Shown: positions 38,678-47,184 of the stretch, piece by piece
Layout of the letters: each line of letters begins with the position of its first letter
Numbering within the stretch: position 1 is the stretch's first letter
DNA from: Natronosalvus amylolyticus
GTDB taxonomy: Archaea; Halobacteriota; Halobacteria; Halobacteriales; Natrialbaceae
Direction: 5' to 3'
Assembly (NCBI RefSeq): GCF_024298845.1
Contig: NZ_CP101156.1
Span: 2,418,001-2,482,000, forward strand
Length of the DNA: 64,000 bases
Translations under genes and position numbers: made by a program
The notes under the pieces: model-generated
The model's input: only the letters and a program-made list of their open reading frames with translations
Database searches by the model: none
Told to the model about the DNA's origin: nothing

Positions 38678-38932
38678 TTATCCTCCCTCGAGACCGACCA
38701 GCCGTTCCTTCTGGACGCGCGTGAGTTGCTTGATAGCGTACTCCCGTGACATCGCCGCAGATTTGCTCTCGTAGCGCTCGCTGTAGACGACCTCGACGGG
38801 TGTTCGCCCGCGGGTATACTTCGCACCGACGCCGCGGTTATGTTCGTCGACCCGTCGCTCGAGGTCGGTGGTGTAGCCCGTATACAGTGACCCATCAGCA
38901 CACTCGAGCACGTAGACGACGTGGGCGGCCAT
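38678..38932 (-). CDS. GIY-YIG nuclease family protein (UPF0213-like)
   Basis: An 84-residue minimal GIY-YIG domain. [19 protein letters not shown] is the YV..YTG core, [10 protein letters not shown] follows, and the R and later E of the catalytic site are present, as is the ending QKERLVGL typical of UPF0213. Stand-alone members act as structure-specific or repair-linked nucleases, mostly uncharacterised. ATG 38932 is the natural start; an upstream extension is antisense to the zinc-ribbon gene region and is discarded. Confidence 0.9.
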   Translation of the reverse strand: MAAHVVYVLECADGSLYTGYTTDLERRVDEHNRGVGAKYTRGRTPVEVVYSERYESKSAAMSREYAIKQLTRVQKERLVGLEGG

Positions 38933-39027
38933 CGTCTCGACGTACGGACGGTGGTTTAAAAAGCGTCCTGACCGGGGCCAAGTTATTCCTTGCAAGCGAT
39001 ACAGCGGGGTGTAGGGACCGTTCCCTA

Positions 39028-39177
39028 TCAGGTGCCTCTGGCGCGCTCTCTGGCGACTTCGGCGATTCCTGCGTTGGCCGAACAGCTGATGCACGCGTGA
39101 ATCTCGCCGTTCGCGTCCGCAAAGACGCGTGCAAAGCGTTCGGACACATGCGCGCCGCAATGGTTACACGTGGGCAT
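39028..39177 (-). CDS. 49-residue zinc-ribbon protein (DUF7563-like)
   Basis: A short gene with ATG at 39177-39175 and TGA at 39030-39028. The peptide begins [19 protein letters not shown] and has CISC at residues 29-32, so C4, C7, C29 and C32 could bind zinc. It belongs to the small CxxC proteins common in haloarchaea, often named DUF7563. Function is unknown; such proteins are often regulators or stress factors. It lies between the GIY-YIG gene and larB, all on the minus strand, with an A/T-rich promoter region just upstream. Confidence 0.82.
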   Translation of the reverse strand: MPTCNHCGAHVSERFARVFADANGEIHACISCSANAGIAEVARERARGT

Positions 39178-39326
39178 GGTAACGCCGGCTCTCGTCCGGC
39201 AATACATCGTAACCGCTACATGGTTAAATAGGCTTAGCCAAACGCTGTTAACTTTTGGTCGTTAGGAAGATTTTCTTCGCCTTTTGAACCCGACGTTGAA
39301 CGAAGTGAAAACGGCTGTCATCTGCT

Positions 39327-40082
39327 TCACGAAACGTCCGCCACTGCCCGACCGATCAACGTCGCCTGAGCGCCAGCGACGAATCCTGCGTCGATATTGA
39401 CGACCGAGAGTACCGTACAGGACTGTAACATTCCGGCAAGTGCGGCCTCACCATCGCCACCGTGGCCATAGCCGCTCGAGACTGGCACCCCGATCACCGG
39501 AGTGTTCACCAGCCCCGCGACGACGGTCGCCAGCGCACCCTCGCGGCCAGCAACGACGATGCAGACGTCGGCCGCTCGCAACCGCTCGACCTGATCTAGC
39601 AGCCGATCCAGTGCCGCGACGCCGACGTCCTCCAGCCGGTCCACCTCGAGGCCGCCGTCGACACAGACGAGTTCCGCCTCGTCAGCAACCGGGCCATCGA
39701 CGGTTCCGGCCGTCACGATAGCGACCGTCGCCGGAACGCTCGGACGGTCGTCCGTCTCGGCGGTGACGAGCATCGTCGAGCCACGGCGGTCGACCGTTGC
39801 CTCGGGGGCTTCCCGTTCGAGGTGTGTCTCCAGTGGCGATACCTGTTCGTCGCGTAATCGCGTCAGTAGTGCCCGACCGGTCGTCTCGAGTGAGGTGACA
39901 GTCAAACTCTGTACCTGCGACACCGACTTACCCTCGGCCAGAATGGCTTCGGGAATGCCGCGTCGGGCAGGTCTGGCCGCGTCGAATCGGCCGGCCTCCT
40001 CGGTCACGTAGCCGTTGAGTCGTCCCTCGGCCTCGGCGGGTGAGATTTCTCCGGCCGCCACGGCCTCGAGCAGTTCACGCAT
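39327..40082 (-). CDS. larB: Nickel pincer cofactor biosynthesis protein LarB
   Basis: A 251-residue LarB. The C-terminal half is an AIR-carboxylase (PurE)-like domain with CIVVAGREGALATVVAGL and PVIGVPVSSGYGHGGDGEAALAG. LarB carboxylates and hydrolyses NaAD in synthesis of the SCS-pincer nickel cofactor used by LarA-type racemases. No larA, larC or larE lies within the window, so the pathway's other genes must be elsewhere. The N-terminal third carries a short helical segment with AEGRLNGYV typical of the family. Confidence 0.92.
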   Translation of the reverse strand: MRELLEAVAAGEISPAEAEGRLNGYVTEEAGRFDAARPARRGIPEAILAEGKSVSQVQSLTVTSLETTGRALLTRLRDEQVSPLETHLEREAPEATVDRRGSTMLVTAETDDRPSVPATVAIVTAGTVDGPVADEAELVCVDGGLEVDRLEDVGVAALDRLLDQVERLRAADVCIVVAGREGALATVVAGLVNTPVIGVPVSSGYGHGGDGEAALAGMLQSCTVLSVVNIDAGFVAGAQATLIGRAVADVS

Positions 40083-40160
40083 ACCAGAGGAGTCGGTCTC
40101 GAGGCTATAGGATTCTGTTGGTTACCGACGAGTTCGCCGAACACTCGAGCATCCATCTGG

Positions 40161-40244
40161 TATAGTAGCCAGTGAAACGACGGACACACCTAACGGGACG
40201 CCCGCTTGGGAGAGGGTGTGCAATGACTTTCACTGGCTACTATA
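40161..40244. repeat. 84-bp element with perfect 17-bp inverted ends
   Basis: TATAGTAGCCAGTGAAA (40161-40177) and TTTCACTGGCTACTATA (40228-40244) are exact reverse complements. An inner CACACC/GGTGTG stem (around 40184 and 40215) would extend the structure. It sits about 80 bases upstream of larB, between it and the histone-fold gene. Same architecture as 29689-29769 and 60347-60447. Confidence 0.8.
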
Positions 40245-40460
40245 GTTCGGGCCCGAGCGCTGAGTTCCGTATAAAAAAGATTCCGAAAAAGGAGAATCCC
40301 GGGAACCCGGTCGAGAGCGCGCGCGAGCGGTGATCCGGCCATACAGACCGGAATATTCACGCTCGGCAGGTCATTCGACATATACTTTCCGGTGGGGAAG
40401 GCCCGTAAACACGCCGTATCGGCCCGCTGTGAGCCGAATTCGAGGGTTGTAAACAGAACC

Positions 40461-40468
40461 TTTATAAG
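40461..40468 (+). promoter_or_regulatory. TATA box of the DUF1931 gene
   Basis: TTTATAAG lies 26-33 bases before the ATG at 40494, the normal distance for a leaderless or nearly leaderless haloarchaeal transcript. Confidence 0.65.
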
Positions 40469-40493
40469 ATGGAAACGGGAACGAGTAGCCTGT

Positions 40494-40661
40494 ATGGCAG
40501 ATCTTATCGTCAAAGCAGCCGTAAAGGAAGCACTCGATGACAAAAACGTCGCTTCGGACTTCTACGAAGCACTCGACGAGGAAGTTTCGGAACTGCTCGA
40601 GGACGCCGCCCGACGCGCCGAGGCCAACGACCGGAAGACGGTCCAGCCTCGCGACCTGTAA
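40494..40661 (+). CDS. DUF1931 family histone-fold-like protein
   Basis: A 55-residue protein starting MADLIVKAAVKEALDDKNVASDF and ending DRKTVQPRDL. The pattern of three short helices (VKAAVKEAL, FYEALDEEVSELLEDAARRAEAN) with the final T-x-x-P-x-D loop is that of DUF1931, whose fold is a histone-like fold. It may bind DNA or form a dimer; no function is proven. A TATA box is 30 bases upstream and translation is probably leaderless. Confidence 0.9.
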   Translation: MADLIVKAAVKEALDDKNVASDFYEALDEEVSELLEDAARRAEANDRKTVQPRDL

Positions 40662-40885
40662 GCAGGCGTAGATCCCCCATTTTATCGGACGCTACACCCT
40701 CGAGTGAAATCCATATCAGCTGGCAAACCAGCGGTGGAAGTAGCGACTACTCGACGATGGCAACATCCACTACAGCAGTGCAAACCCACCACGATGACGT
40801 TCAGTGGGTTCTCGAACCTGAACCGGCAAGTCGAATCGATAGCAGTTGTTAGGTTCGACTCACATGTCGACGCGGGGCGGAGTGC

Positions 40886-41995
40886 TCATGCTCGCAGTAA
40901 CTCCGAGAGCGGCCACCGCCCATCGGTACACGCCGCTAACTGTTCTCGCCCAGTTTCGGTCAGCGAATAGCGTCCGCCGTCGTCCATCCGGACCGCGCCC
41001 TCATCCCGCAAGTGCTCGAGGTGGGCGTACGCTTCACCAGGGCCGTGCAGGATGTGGATATTCGAGAGGTCGCCGAACAGTCGGGCACTGACCGTCCAGG
41101 CGTCGGCCGGCCCGTGCTCGGAGTACAGATCTTCCTCGACCCGCGTTTCGGGTTTCGCCAGCGCGTCTGCCACCCGGTAGGCTCGTTGCTCGTGATGGAG
41201 GAGGATGTCTCGAGCGCGCGTCGCGGGTTCTGCAATCGGCATTCGATGGCCGGGCCAGGCACGGACGAAATCGCGTTCGATGAACCACTCGAGCGTGCGA
41301 ACGTACGCCGCGAGCGCACCGTCGAGTCGGACGTCAGCCCCGCCGACGTTGGGCGTGTACTCAGGCAAGAGGGCATCGCCGGTGTAGACCTGATGGCTCG
41401 TTGCACGTTCGCCATCCTCGCCACTCGTTGCACGTTCACCGTCCGTCCCAGGCTCGCCGTCGCCCTCGAGTGGGACGAAACAACACAGCCCGGATGTGTG
41501 GCCGGGCGCGTGTACGACCTCGAGTGTGAGATCGCCGAGCCTGAGCGTCTGTCCGTCTTCGATCGGGGTCACGTCGACCGGATCGCCGTAGATACCCGCG
41601 CCTTCGCCTGCCTCGAGAAAGGTGACGAGTTCGTCCTGTGATTCCGGGGGCATTCCCCACTGGTCGAACAGTCGACGTTGGATCGACTCAAGTTCCTCCC
41701 AGGCGGCTTGCTCGCCAGCAATCAGGGGTGCGTCAGCCGCGTGGGCGTAGACGGTCGCTCCGCTCGCCGCCTGAATCTCGCCCGCCAACCCGGTGTGGTC
41801 GGCGTGATAGTGGGTCAAAACGATGGCGTCGATATCCGCAAACTCCACGCCCTGAGACTCGAGACCGGCCTCGAGTTCGTTTCGAGTCTCCCCGACAGCG
41901 ACGCCGGTGTCGAGCAAGACCGTCGACTCGCCGTCGTGGAGATAGGCGTTGTTCGCTCCCTCGAAGACCGTGTTTCCGAGTGCGATCCGGTGCAT
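40886..41995 (-). CDS. MBL-fold metallo-hydrolase with C-terminal helical extension
   Basis: A 369-residue metallo-beta-lactamase-fold protein. LTHYHADHTG is the HxHxDH metal site, with a later APGHTSG and TGDALL. The last 90 residues (RLFGDLSNIHILHGPGEAYAHL to AYS-like basic helix) look like a winged helix. Between APGHTSG and TGDALL is a duplicated 9-residue segment (GERATS twice), matched by a 27-base duplication in the DNA. The family is a general hydrolase; the substrate is unknown. It is a single gene. Confidence 0.9.
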   Translation of the reverse strand: MHRIALGNTVFEGANNAYLHDGESTVLLDTGVAVGETRNELEAGLESQGVEFADIDAIVLTHYHADHTGLAGEIQAASGATVYAHAADAPLIAGEQAAWEELESIQRRLFDQWGMPPESQDELVTFLEAGEGAGIYGDPVDVTPIEDGQTLRLGDLTLEVVHAPGHTSGLCCFVPLEGDGEPGTDGERATSGEDGERATSHQVYTGDALLPEYTPNVGGADVRLDGALAAYVRTLEWFIERDFVRAWPGHRMPIAEPATRARDILLHHEQRAYRVADALAKPETRVEEDLYSEHGPADAWTVSARLFGDLSNIHILHGPGEAYAHLEHLRDEGAVRMDDGGRYSLTETGREQLAACTDGRWPLSELLRA

Positions 41996-42098
41996 TACCC
42001 GTGGCTACGTACCCGGGGGATTACGGTTTTGCGGTCCGGTTGCTCGATGAACGACAGTAGCTCACTACCCCTCGAGTGCATCACACCTACCGTTCGTA

Positions 42099-43151
42099 CT
42101 ACCCTTCGAGGTACTCACGCGTCCGTCCGAGCACGACGTACTCGGTCTCCTGTAGCTCCTCGACCGTGGCCGATCCCGTGACAAACATCGCCGTTTTGAG
42201 CTCGAGCAGCAGGGTTTCGAGGGTGTCGACGACGGCATCCTGCCCCTGTCCCGCGGGCGAGAGGAACGGTTTTGCGAGGCCGCCAGCGGTCGCACCCAGG
42301 GCAATCGCCTTCGCGATATCGAGCCCCGACCGGACGCCGCCGCTGGCGATCACCGTCTCGTGGACGCCACTCGACTCGAGCGTGCTGACGGCCGTGGGGA
42401 CCCCCCAGGCACGAAACAGTTGGCCGACCTGTTCCTGTCGTCGCGCGCCGACAGCCGCCGCGCGATAGGATTCGATGCCCGACCACGTGGTTCCGCCCTT
42501 GCCGGCGACGTCGATGGCGTCGACACCCGCGTCGGTCAGCCGTTCGGCCGTCGACCGGGAGATCCCGTTGCCGGTCTCTTTGACGATGACCGGTACCGAG
42601 AGCGCACTCGCAACCCGTTCGATCGCTTCGAGACAGCCTCGAGCGTCAACGTCGCCTTCGGGCTGGACGGCTTCTTGCAGGAAGTTGAGGTGGATCGCCA
42701 TCGCGTCGGCCTCGATCATGTCGACGGCGCGTTCGACCGCGTCGACGTCGTACTCGAGCAATTGGGCCGCACCAACGTTACCGTAGAGGAACGCGTCCGG
42801 GGCCGCTTCGCGGACGACGGTGTAGGACTCGAGCACGCCATCGTCCTCGAGTTCGAGGCCAGCCCGTTGGCTACCGACGCCCATGGCCACGCCGACTTCC
42901 TGGGCCGCTCCGGCGAGCGACCGGTTGATTTTGGTCGTGTTCGGGTGGCCCCCCGTCATACTCTCGATGACGATTGGAGCTGCCAGCTCGTCGCCAAGGA
43001 ACTCGATACTCGTGTCGATTTCGTCCCGGTGAATCTCCGGGAGTGCCTCGTGCACGAGGTCGATATCGCCGAACCCGGTCCCCGAGGTTTCGACGTCTTC
43101 TTCTTCGATGATACGAATGTGGTCGTCTTTTCGGTCGGATGTCTCGGGCAT
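42099..43151 (-). CDS. fni: Type 2 isopentenyl-diphosphate delta-isomerase
   Basis: A 350-residue FMN-dependent isomerase that interconverts IPP and DMAPP for archaeal lipid and carotenoid synthesis. Features are RKDDHIRI at the start, [25 protein letters not shown]-type [23 protein letters not shown] and [22 protein letters not shown] 43151 ([11 protein letters not shown]) is preferred; MTRDEA six codons earlier is possible. It is divergent from the FilR1-type regulator. Confidence 0.95.
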   Translation of the reverse strand: MPETSDRKDDHIRIIEEEDVETSGTGFGDIDLVHEALPEIHRDEIDTSIEFLGDELAAPIVIESMTGGHPNTTKINRSLAGAAQEVGVAMGVGSQRAGLELEDDGVLESYTVVREAAPDAFLYGNVGAAQLLEYDVDAVERAVDMIEADAMAIHLNFLQEAVQPEGDVDARGCLEAIERVASALSVPVIVKETGNGISRSTAERLTDAGVDAIDVAGKGGTTWSGIESYRAAAVGARRQEQVGQLFRAWGVPTAVSTLESSGVHETVIASGGVRSGLDIAKAIALGATAGGLAKPFLSPAGQGQDAVVDTLETLLLELKTAMFVTGSATVEELQETEYVVLGRTREYLEG

Positions 43152-43249
43152 CGCTTCGTCTCTGGTCACTCGTTGGGTGGCGCTGTTGAAAAGGTATCCC
43201 TTCGAAGCGAAGGGAACGCTTTATGCCGTGGTATGTGGTACCAAAATAC

Positions 43250-44095
43250 ATGGCCGAGGTGCTCGAGGAAGTGGAGTTTCTGACTCGGTCCCCTCACCGG
43301 GTCGACATACTGACAGCACTCGCTACCGGGCCGCGTGATCGGTCGAAGCTCAAAACAGAGACCGGGGCGTCAGCCTCCACCATCAGCCGGACGTTGCGGG
43401 CATTCGAGGACCGACACTGGGTCGAACGAATCGACCATCGCTACCAAGCCACAGAACTGGGTTCGTTCGTCGCAGACACCATCAGGGAAACCCTGGGCCG
43501 ACTCGAAACGGAGCAAAAACTTCGATCCGAGTGGCGGTGTCTGCCGGACGACGCCATCTCACTCGAGGCTGTCGTAGATGCAACGATCACCTGCGCCACA
43601 GTGGACGACCCGTATCGACCCATTAGCCGGTTCGCCACGTTACTCGAGGAGACGACGACGCTCCGATTTGTCGGCTTCGAACTCGGTTTAGTCGAACCCT
43701 GTATCGAAGACCTCTGTGAACAGATAATCGACGGCATGGATGCCGTCATCATCGACCAACCGGCTGTCGCCAGCTATATCCGATCGACGTATCCGGTCCT
43801 CTCACGGCGAACGCTCGAGAGCGGGAACATCACCGTCTTTCTACAGGAGAAGTTACCACAGTGTGGCCTGAGTCTGTTCGACCATCGAGCCGCACTCTGT
43901 TTTTACGTCCCCGATACCGGAACCGTGCGGACGCTGCTCGATACCGACAATCCCGCGGTCTACCAGTGGGTCGAATCGACCTACGAAACGATTCGGGACA
44001 ACGCAGAGCCAGTGACATTCGAAGATGGAGAGCTGCGTCCACTCGAGGCTGCAGCTGGCGAGGTCCCGACGTGGTCGCCGCCACCTCCCTGGTGA
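43250..44095 (+). CDS. Winged-helix transcriptional regulator with FilR1-type middle domain (DUF1724)
   Basis: A protein of about 281 residues. The N-terminal winged helix (about 5-75) has SPHRVDILTALATGPRDRSKLKTETGASASTISRTLRAFEDRHW in an ArsR-like arrangement, followed by a region matching the FilR1/DUF1724 middle domain. Its family includes methanogen and haloarchaeal regulators of unknown effector. TTTATG at 43220 is about 28 bases before ATG 43250, which fits a leaderless start there; an upstream ATG at 43223 overlaps that element. Its control target may be the neighbouring fni or the OsmC operon. Confidence 0.82.
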   Translation: MAEVLEEVEFLTRSPHRVDILTALATGPRDRSKLKTETGASASTISRTLRAFEDRHWVERIDHRYQATELGSFVADTIRETLGRLETEQKLRSEWRCLPDDAISLEAVVDATITCATVDDPYRPISRFATLLEETTTLRFVGFELGLVEPCIEDLCEQIIDGMDAVIIDQPAVASYIRSTYPVLSRRTLESGNITVFLQEKLPQCGLSLFDHRAALCFYVPDTGTVRTLLDTDNPAVYQWVESTYETIRDNAEPVTFEDGELRPLEAAAGEVPTWSPPPPW

Positions 44096-44190
44096 GCGTG
44101 TACCCACAGAACCCCCACTGGTAGCGTCTGTCGTGTCTCGAGAGACGTATCCGCCATTATTCGGGATATCCGCAGTTCGGCGTTGATTGC

Positions 44191-44278
44191 ACACCCTGCA
44201 ACGGTGTCATCCCGTGCACGACTCCCATGAGATGCCTACAACTGGTTGTATCATGTACCCTCTGTTGCAGGGTGTCAT
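44191..44278. promoter_or_regulatory. Inverted and direct repeats upstream of osmC
   Basis: ACACCCTGCAAC (44191-44202) and GTTGCAGGGTGT (44264-44275) are exact complements. GGTGTCAT occurs at 44203-44210 and 44271-44278. Between them TACAACTGGTTGTA (44237-44250) is a perfect 6-bp dyad with a 2-base centre. This nested symmetry 45-130 bases upstream of the ATG at 44322 is likely an operator region. Confidence 0.6.
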
Positions 44279-44321
44279 ACCACATGCAATACAACAGCGG
44301 ATGCACTCGAGGTGACCACCG

Positions 44322-44879
44322 ATGAGCGCCACGAACGGAGTCGACGTCGAAGCCTTAGGTGAGGCGATAGACGCGATCAGTGCCGAACCGGCCGCCGGTG
44401 AATTCACGTTTCGGGCCGAGACAGAGTGGGAGGACGCACTCCGGTGTGTGACCACGATCGACGAGTTCGATCAGGCGGGCGAACGGGTTTCGACGCGCGA
44501 GTTCCACATCGAAGGCGACGAACCCGAAGAGATCCTGGGCGAACGGACCGCACCGAACGCCGTCGAGTTGCTGCTGGCAGCGCTTGGGTCCTGTCTCAGC
44601 GTCGGCTACGCCGCCAATGCCGCCGCGATGGGCATCGAACTCGAGGAACTCCAATTCGAGATGGAAGGCGACGTTGACCTCAGGGGCTTCCTCGGCATCG
44701 ACGAAGACGTCCGACCCGGCTACGAGGGCATCACCTGCACCGCGTACGTCGACGCGAACGCCTCAGAGGAGGACCTGGCCGAACTCCGCGAACGGGTCGA
44801 AGCCACCTCACCGCTGATCGACTCGATCCGAAACACGGTACCTCTCGAGACGAACATGGTCCTCGCCAGTCGGCACTGA
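44322..44879 (+). CDS. OsmC family protein
   Basis: A 185-residue OsmC/Ohr-fold protein. Conserved cysteines are in ALGSCLSVGYAANAAA and GITCTAYVDA, the pair used for organic-hydroperoxide reduction in this family, although some OsmC proteins have other roles. The N-terminal half carries FHIEGDEPEEILGERTAPNAVELLLAAL. It is followed 45 bases later by an ArsM-like methyltransferase in the same direction, so a shared transcript for oxidative or metalloid stress is plausible. Confidence 0.88.
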   Translation: MSATNGVDVEALGEAIDAISAEPAAGEFTFRAETEWEDALRCVTTIDEFDQAGERVSTREFHIEGDEPEEILGERTAPNAVELLLAALGSCLSVGYAANAAAMGIELEELQFEMEGDVDLRGFLGIDEDVRPGYEGITCTAYVDANASEEDLAELRERVEATSPLIDSIRNTVPLETNMVLASRH

Positions 44880-44924
44880 ACACTGAAACGAGGACCCCTC
44901 AACACCGAAACGAGAATACGAAAA

Positions 44925-45701
44925 ATGAGCTACACAGACCAACTCGATACGAACAAACTCGAGGCAAAAGTCAAGGCGGTGTATCAGGACGTTGCGCAAT
45001 CGCCCGACGAGGACTTTCACTTCGAGATGGGGCGACCGCTCGCAGAGCGACTCGGATACGACCCCGCGAACCTCGATCAGGTACCGCAGGCCGCCGTCGA
45101 TTCCTTTGCCGGTGTCGGCTATCACTTCGACCTCGCGGCTATCGAACCCGGTGAGCGAGTGCTCGATCTCGGTAGCGGTTCCGGGATGGACGTCTTCGTC
45201 GCTTCGATACACGCGGGTGAAACCGGCGAGGTCGTCGGCCTCGATATGACCGACGAACAACTAAAAAAGGCGCGTCAACTCCGCGATGACGGCGGCTTCG
45301 AGAACGTCAGATTCGAACACGGGTACATCGAATCGTTACCGTTCGACGACGGCACGTTCGATATCGTCATCTCGAACGGCGTGATCAACCTCTCTCCCGA
45401 GAAAGAGCGCGTCTTCGAAGAGATTCGACGGGTTCTCGGATCTGACGGTCGGTTAGCGCTGTCCGATATCATCAGCGAGGAACAGATGCCCGAATCGATC
45501 AAAACCAGCGCAGACCTCTGGGCAGCCTGCATCGGCGGTGCGATGCAGGTCGATAACTATACTGACGCCCTCGAGGAGTCGGGACTCGAGGTTGCGACCA
45601 AACGGCGAAACGACGAGTACGCGTTCATCTCCGACCAGGCAGCAGGTGCCTGTGAAAAGTACGGCGTGAACAGCATCTCGGTGCTGGCACGGATGGACTG
45701 A
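44925..45701 (+). CDS. SAM-dependent methyltransferase, ArsM-like
   Basis: A 258-residue class I methyltransferase. LDLGSGSGMDVFVAS is motif I, GLDMTDEQLKKAR follows, and ISNGVINLSPEK and IRRVLGSDGRLALSDI match the arsenite methyltransferase (ArsM/UbiE) group. The AACIGGA motif of the arsenic-binding region is present; another of the classic ArsM cysteines is not clear, so arsenic as substrate is uncertain. In an apparent operon with osmC. Confidence 0.82.
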   Translation: MSYTDQLDTNKLEAKVKAVYQDVAQSPDEDFHFEMGRPLAERLGYDPANLDQVPQAAVDSFAGVGYHFDLAAIEPGERVLDLGSGSGMDVFVASIHAGETGEVVGLDMTDEQLKKARQLRDDGGFENVRFEHGYIESLPFDDGTFDIVISNGVINLSPEKERVFEEIRRVLGSDGRLALSDIISEEQMPESIKTSADLWAACIGGAMQVDNYTDALEESGLEVATKRRNDEYAFISDQAAGACEKYGVNSISVLARMD

Positions 45702-45794
45702 CGGGCCGGCCACGGTTTGGGCGGTTGTCGCCCAATTCCCCCGCGTCGGCAGCGAAGCCCCAGGTATTTGTGCACACTCGTGGACTCGAGACGT

Positions 45795-46196
45795 ATGTTC
45801 AGACCAATCGTCGTCACCCTTGCTATCCTCGAAAGCCTCTTTCCCGACCGGCTCATCGACTGGGGAGAGCGCCAGGCGTTCGAAAACCCCGAAACGGCCG
45901 AGTTACGACCCTGGACGATTCCGATGGCCCGACTCGAGGGACTCGTCTGTGCCTGGTTTGCGATCGGAAATCGGTGGCGCATGCCCATCGTCACCCGAAC
46001 GCTTTCGGTGTGTGGATTGGTCGCGCTCACAGCGCCTCGAGTGGTTCTCCGTCTGGCACTCGCCACCGCCTACGAGAATCCGGACGACATCGAGGTGAAA
46101 CCGTGGGTCATCCCGTTAACTCGAGTGCTTGGTGTTGCCTACATCGTGTGGGTAGTGGTCGGTGGTGACGAGGAGGCGGCACTCGAGGACCAATAG
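45795..46196 (+). CDS. Small membrane protein, unknown function
   Basis: A 133-residue protein with three likely membrane-associated stretches (residues 3-17, about 70-92, about 110-125). It has an internal duplication: FENPETAELRPWTIPMARLEGLVCAWF near the N-terminus matches YENPDDIEVKPWVIPLTRVLGVAYIVW near the C-terminus, so the fold is a two-repeat unit. No family name is recognised. It is monocistronic and converges on rpiA. Confidence 0.7.
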   Translation: MFRPIVVTLAILESLFPDRLIDWGERQAFENPETAELRPWTIPMARLEGLVCAWFAIGNRWRMPIVTRTLSVCGLVALTAPRVVLRLALATAYENPDDIEVKPWVIPLTRVLGVAYIVWVVVGGDEEAALEDQ

Positions 46197-46322
46197 ATCG
46201 TTTGAACCATTCATCCTTACTACCAACCAGTGATTAATTTACTATCGTAGATGGATTAACATACTATAATTGTGTTATCAATATACTATTATAACAGAAC
46301 CAATTTGGTAGTGAGTTACAAC
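46197..46322. other. A/T-rich interval between convergent genes
   Basis: These 126 bases are far richer in A and T than the surroundings (many ATACTAT and TTATCA runs). Partial symmetry exists between ACTACCAA near 46219 and TTGGTAGT near 46306. It probably terminates both convergent transcripts. No gene is seen. Confidence 0.5.
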
Positions 46323-47105
46323 TTAGTACTGACGCACGTCGACACCGTCCTCGGTCCCGATGTAGACGGTGTCGGCCATCTCGAGGAACAGCCCGTGCTC
46401 GAGGACGCCCGGCGTCGAGGATAGCGCCTGCTCGAGCGGTTTCGCGTCGTCGATCGGGCCGAACGCGCAGTCGAGCACGAAATTCCCGTTGTCGGTGACG
46501 ACCGGACCGTCTTTGTGGCTGGCGAGCCGGAGGGTTGGTTCGCCACCGAGGTCGCGAACGCGATCGGCAACGACGGTGTGTGCGGCGGGGATCGCTTCGA
46601 CTGGAACCGGGCGCTCGAGGACGGGGGTACACTTTGTGGGGTCGGCCACGACGAGAAAGCGGTCGGCCGCCGCGGCGATCAGTTTCTCGCGTGTGTGTGC
46701 CCCGCCCCCACCCTTGATCAGGTCGCCATCGGCTCCGGTGTGCTCACCTTCATCGTCGGTGTGCTCACTATCGGGCCCAGCGTGCCCGGGGGCTGTCCCG
46801 TCCCTGTCGTCGCCGCCATCGACAACCTGATCGGCCCCGTCGATTGCCAGGTCTACCCCAGAGACGGCATCGAGGTCCGTCAGGGGTATCTCACACTCGA
46901 GTGCGAGCTGGCGAGACTGAAACGAGGTCGGAACCCCCTGCACCTCGAGCCCGTCAGCGACCGCCCGACCGATGGCCTCGATGGCGTACGCGGTGGTCGA
47001 CCCCGTACCGAGACCGACGACCATGCCGTCTTCGACCGCCTTCGCTGCCCGTTCCCCCGCACGGCGTTTGGCTTCCGCGGAGCCACCCGTCGTTTTCGCA
47101 CACAT
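46323..47105 (-). CDS. rpiA: Ribose-5-phosphate isomerase A
   Basis: A 260-residue RpiA of the pentose phosphate and nucleotide pathways. LGTGSTTAYAI, LAIDGADQV and DLIKGGGGAHTREK (with the catalytic Glu at residue 140) are standard. An unusual acidic, His-containing insertion of about 28 residues (about 97-127) lies between the DGAD and KGGGGA motifs, exactly where other RpiA proteins have a short loop. ATG 47105 is chosen; a longer start at 47138 would add a basic stretch. It is divergent from the MacB-type ATPase. Confidence 0.92.
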   Translation of the reverse strand: MCAKTTGGSAEAKRRAGERAAKAVEDGMVVGLGTGSTTAYAIEAIGRAVADGLEVQGVPTSFQSRQLALECEIPLTDLDAVSGVDLAIDGADQVVDGGDDRDGTAPGHAGPDSEHTDDEGEHTGADGDLIKGGGGAHTREKLIAAAADRFLVVADPTKCTPVLERPVPVEAIPAAHTVVADRVRDLGGEPTLRLASHKDGPVVTDNGNFVLDCAFGPIDDAKPLEQALSSTPGVLEHGLFLEMADTVYIGTEDGVDVRQY

Positions 47106-47184
47106 ACGTTCACGAGCGCGGGCCGATGGGAAAAGCATACCCCCTCACGAACGTTTTTGCCCGTGGGAACCTGTAAACCCAGTA

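Noticed and set aside
38454-38901. Upstream extension of the cupredoxin frame through the 31-bp repeat
   Set aside because: The extension lacks a signal peptide or conserved sequence, and the repeat length is not a multiple of three. The ATG at 38448 gives a proper Tat-like start.
46197-46322. A/T-rich stretch as an origin candidate
   Set aside because: No ORB-like motif or G-string is present, and it lies between convergent genes as expected for terminators.
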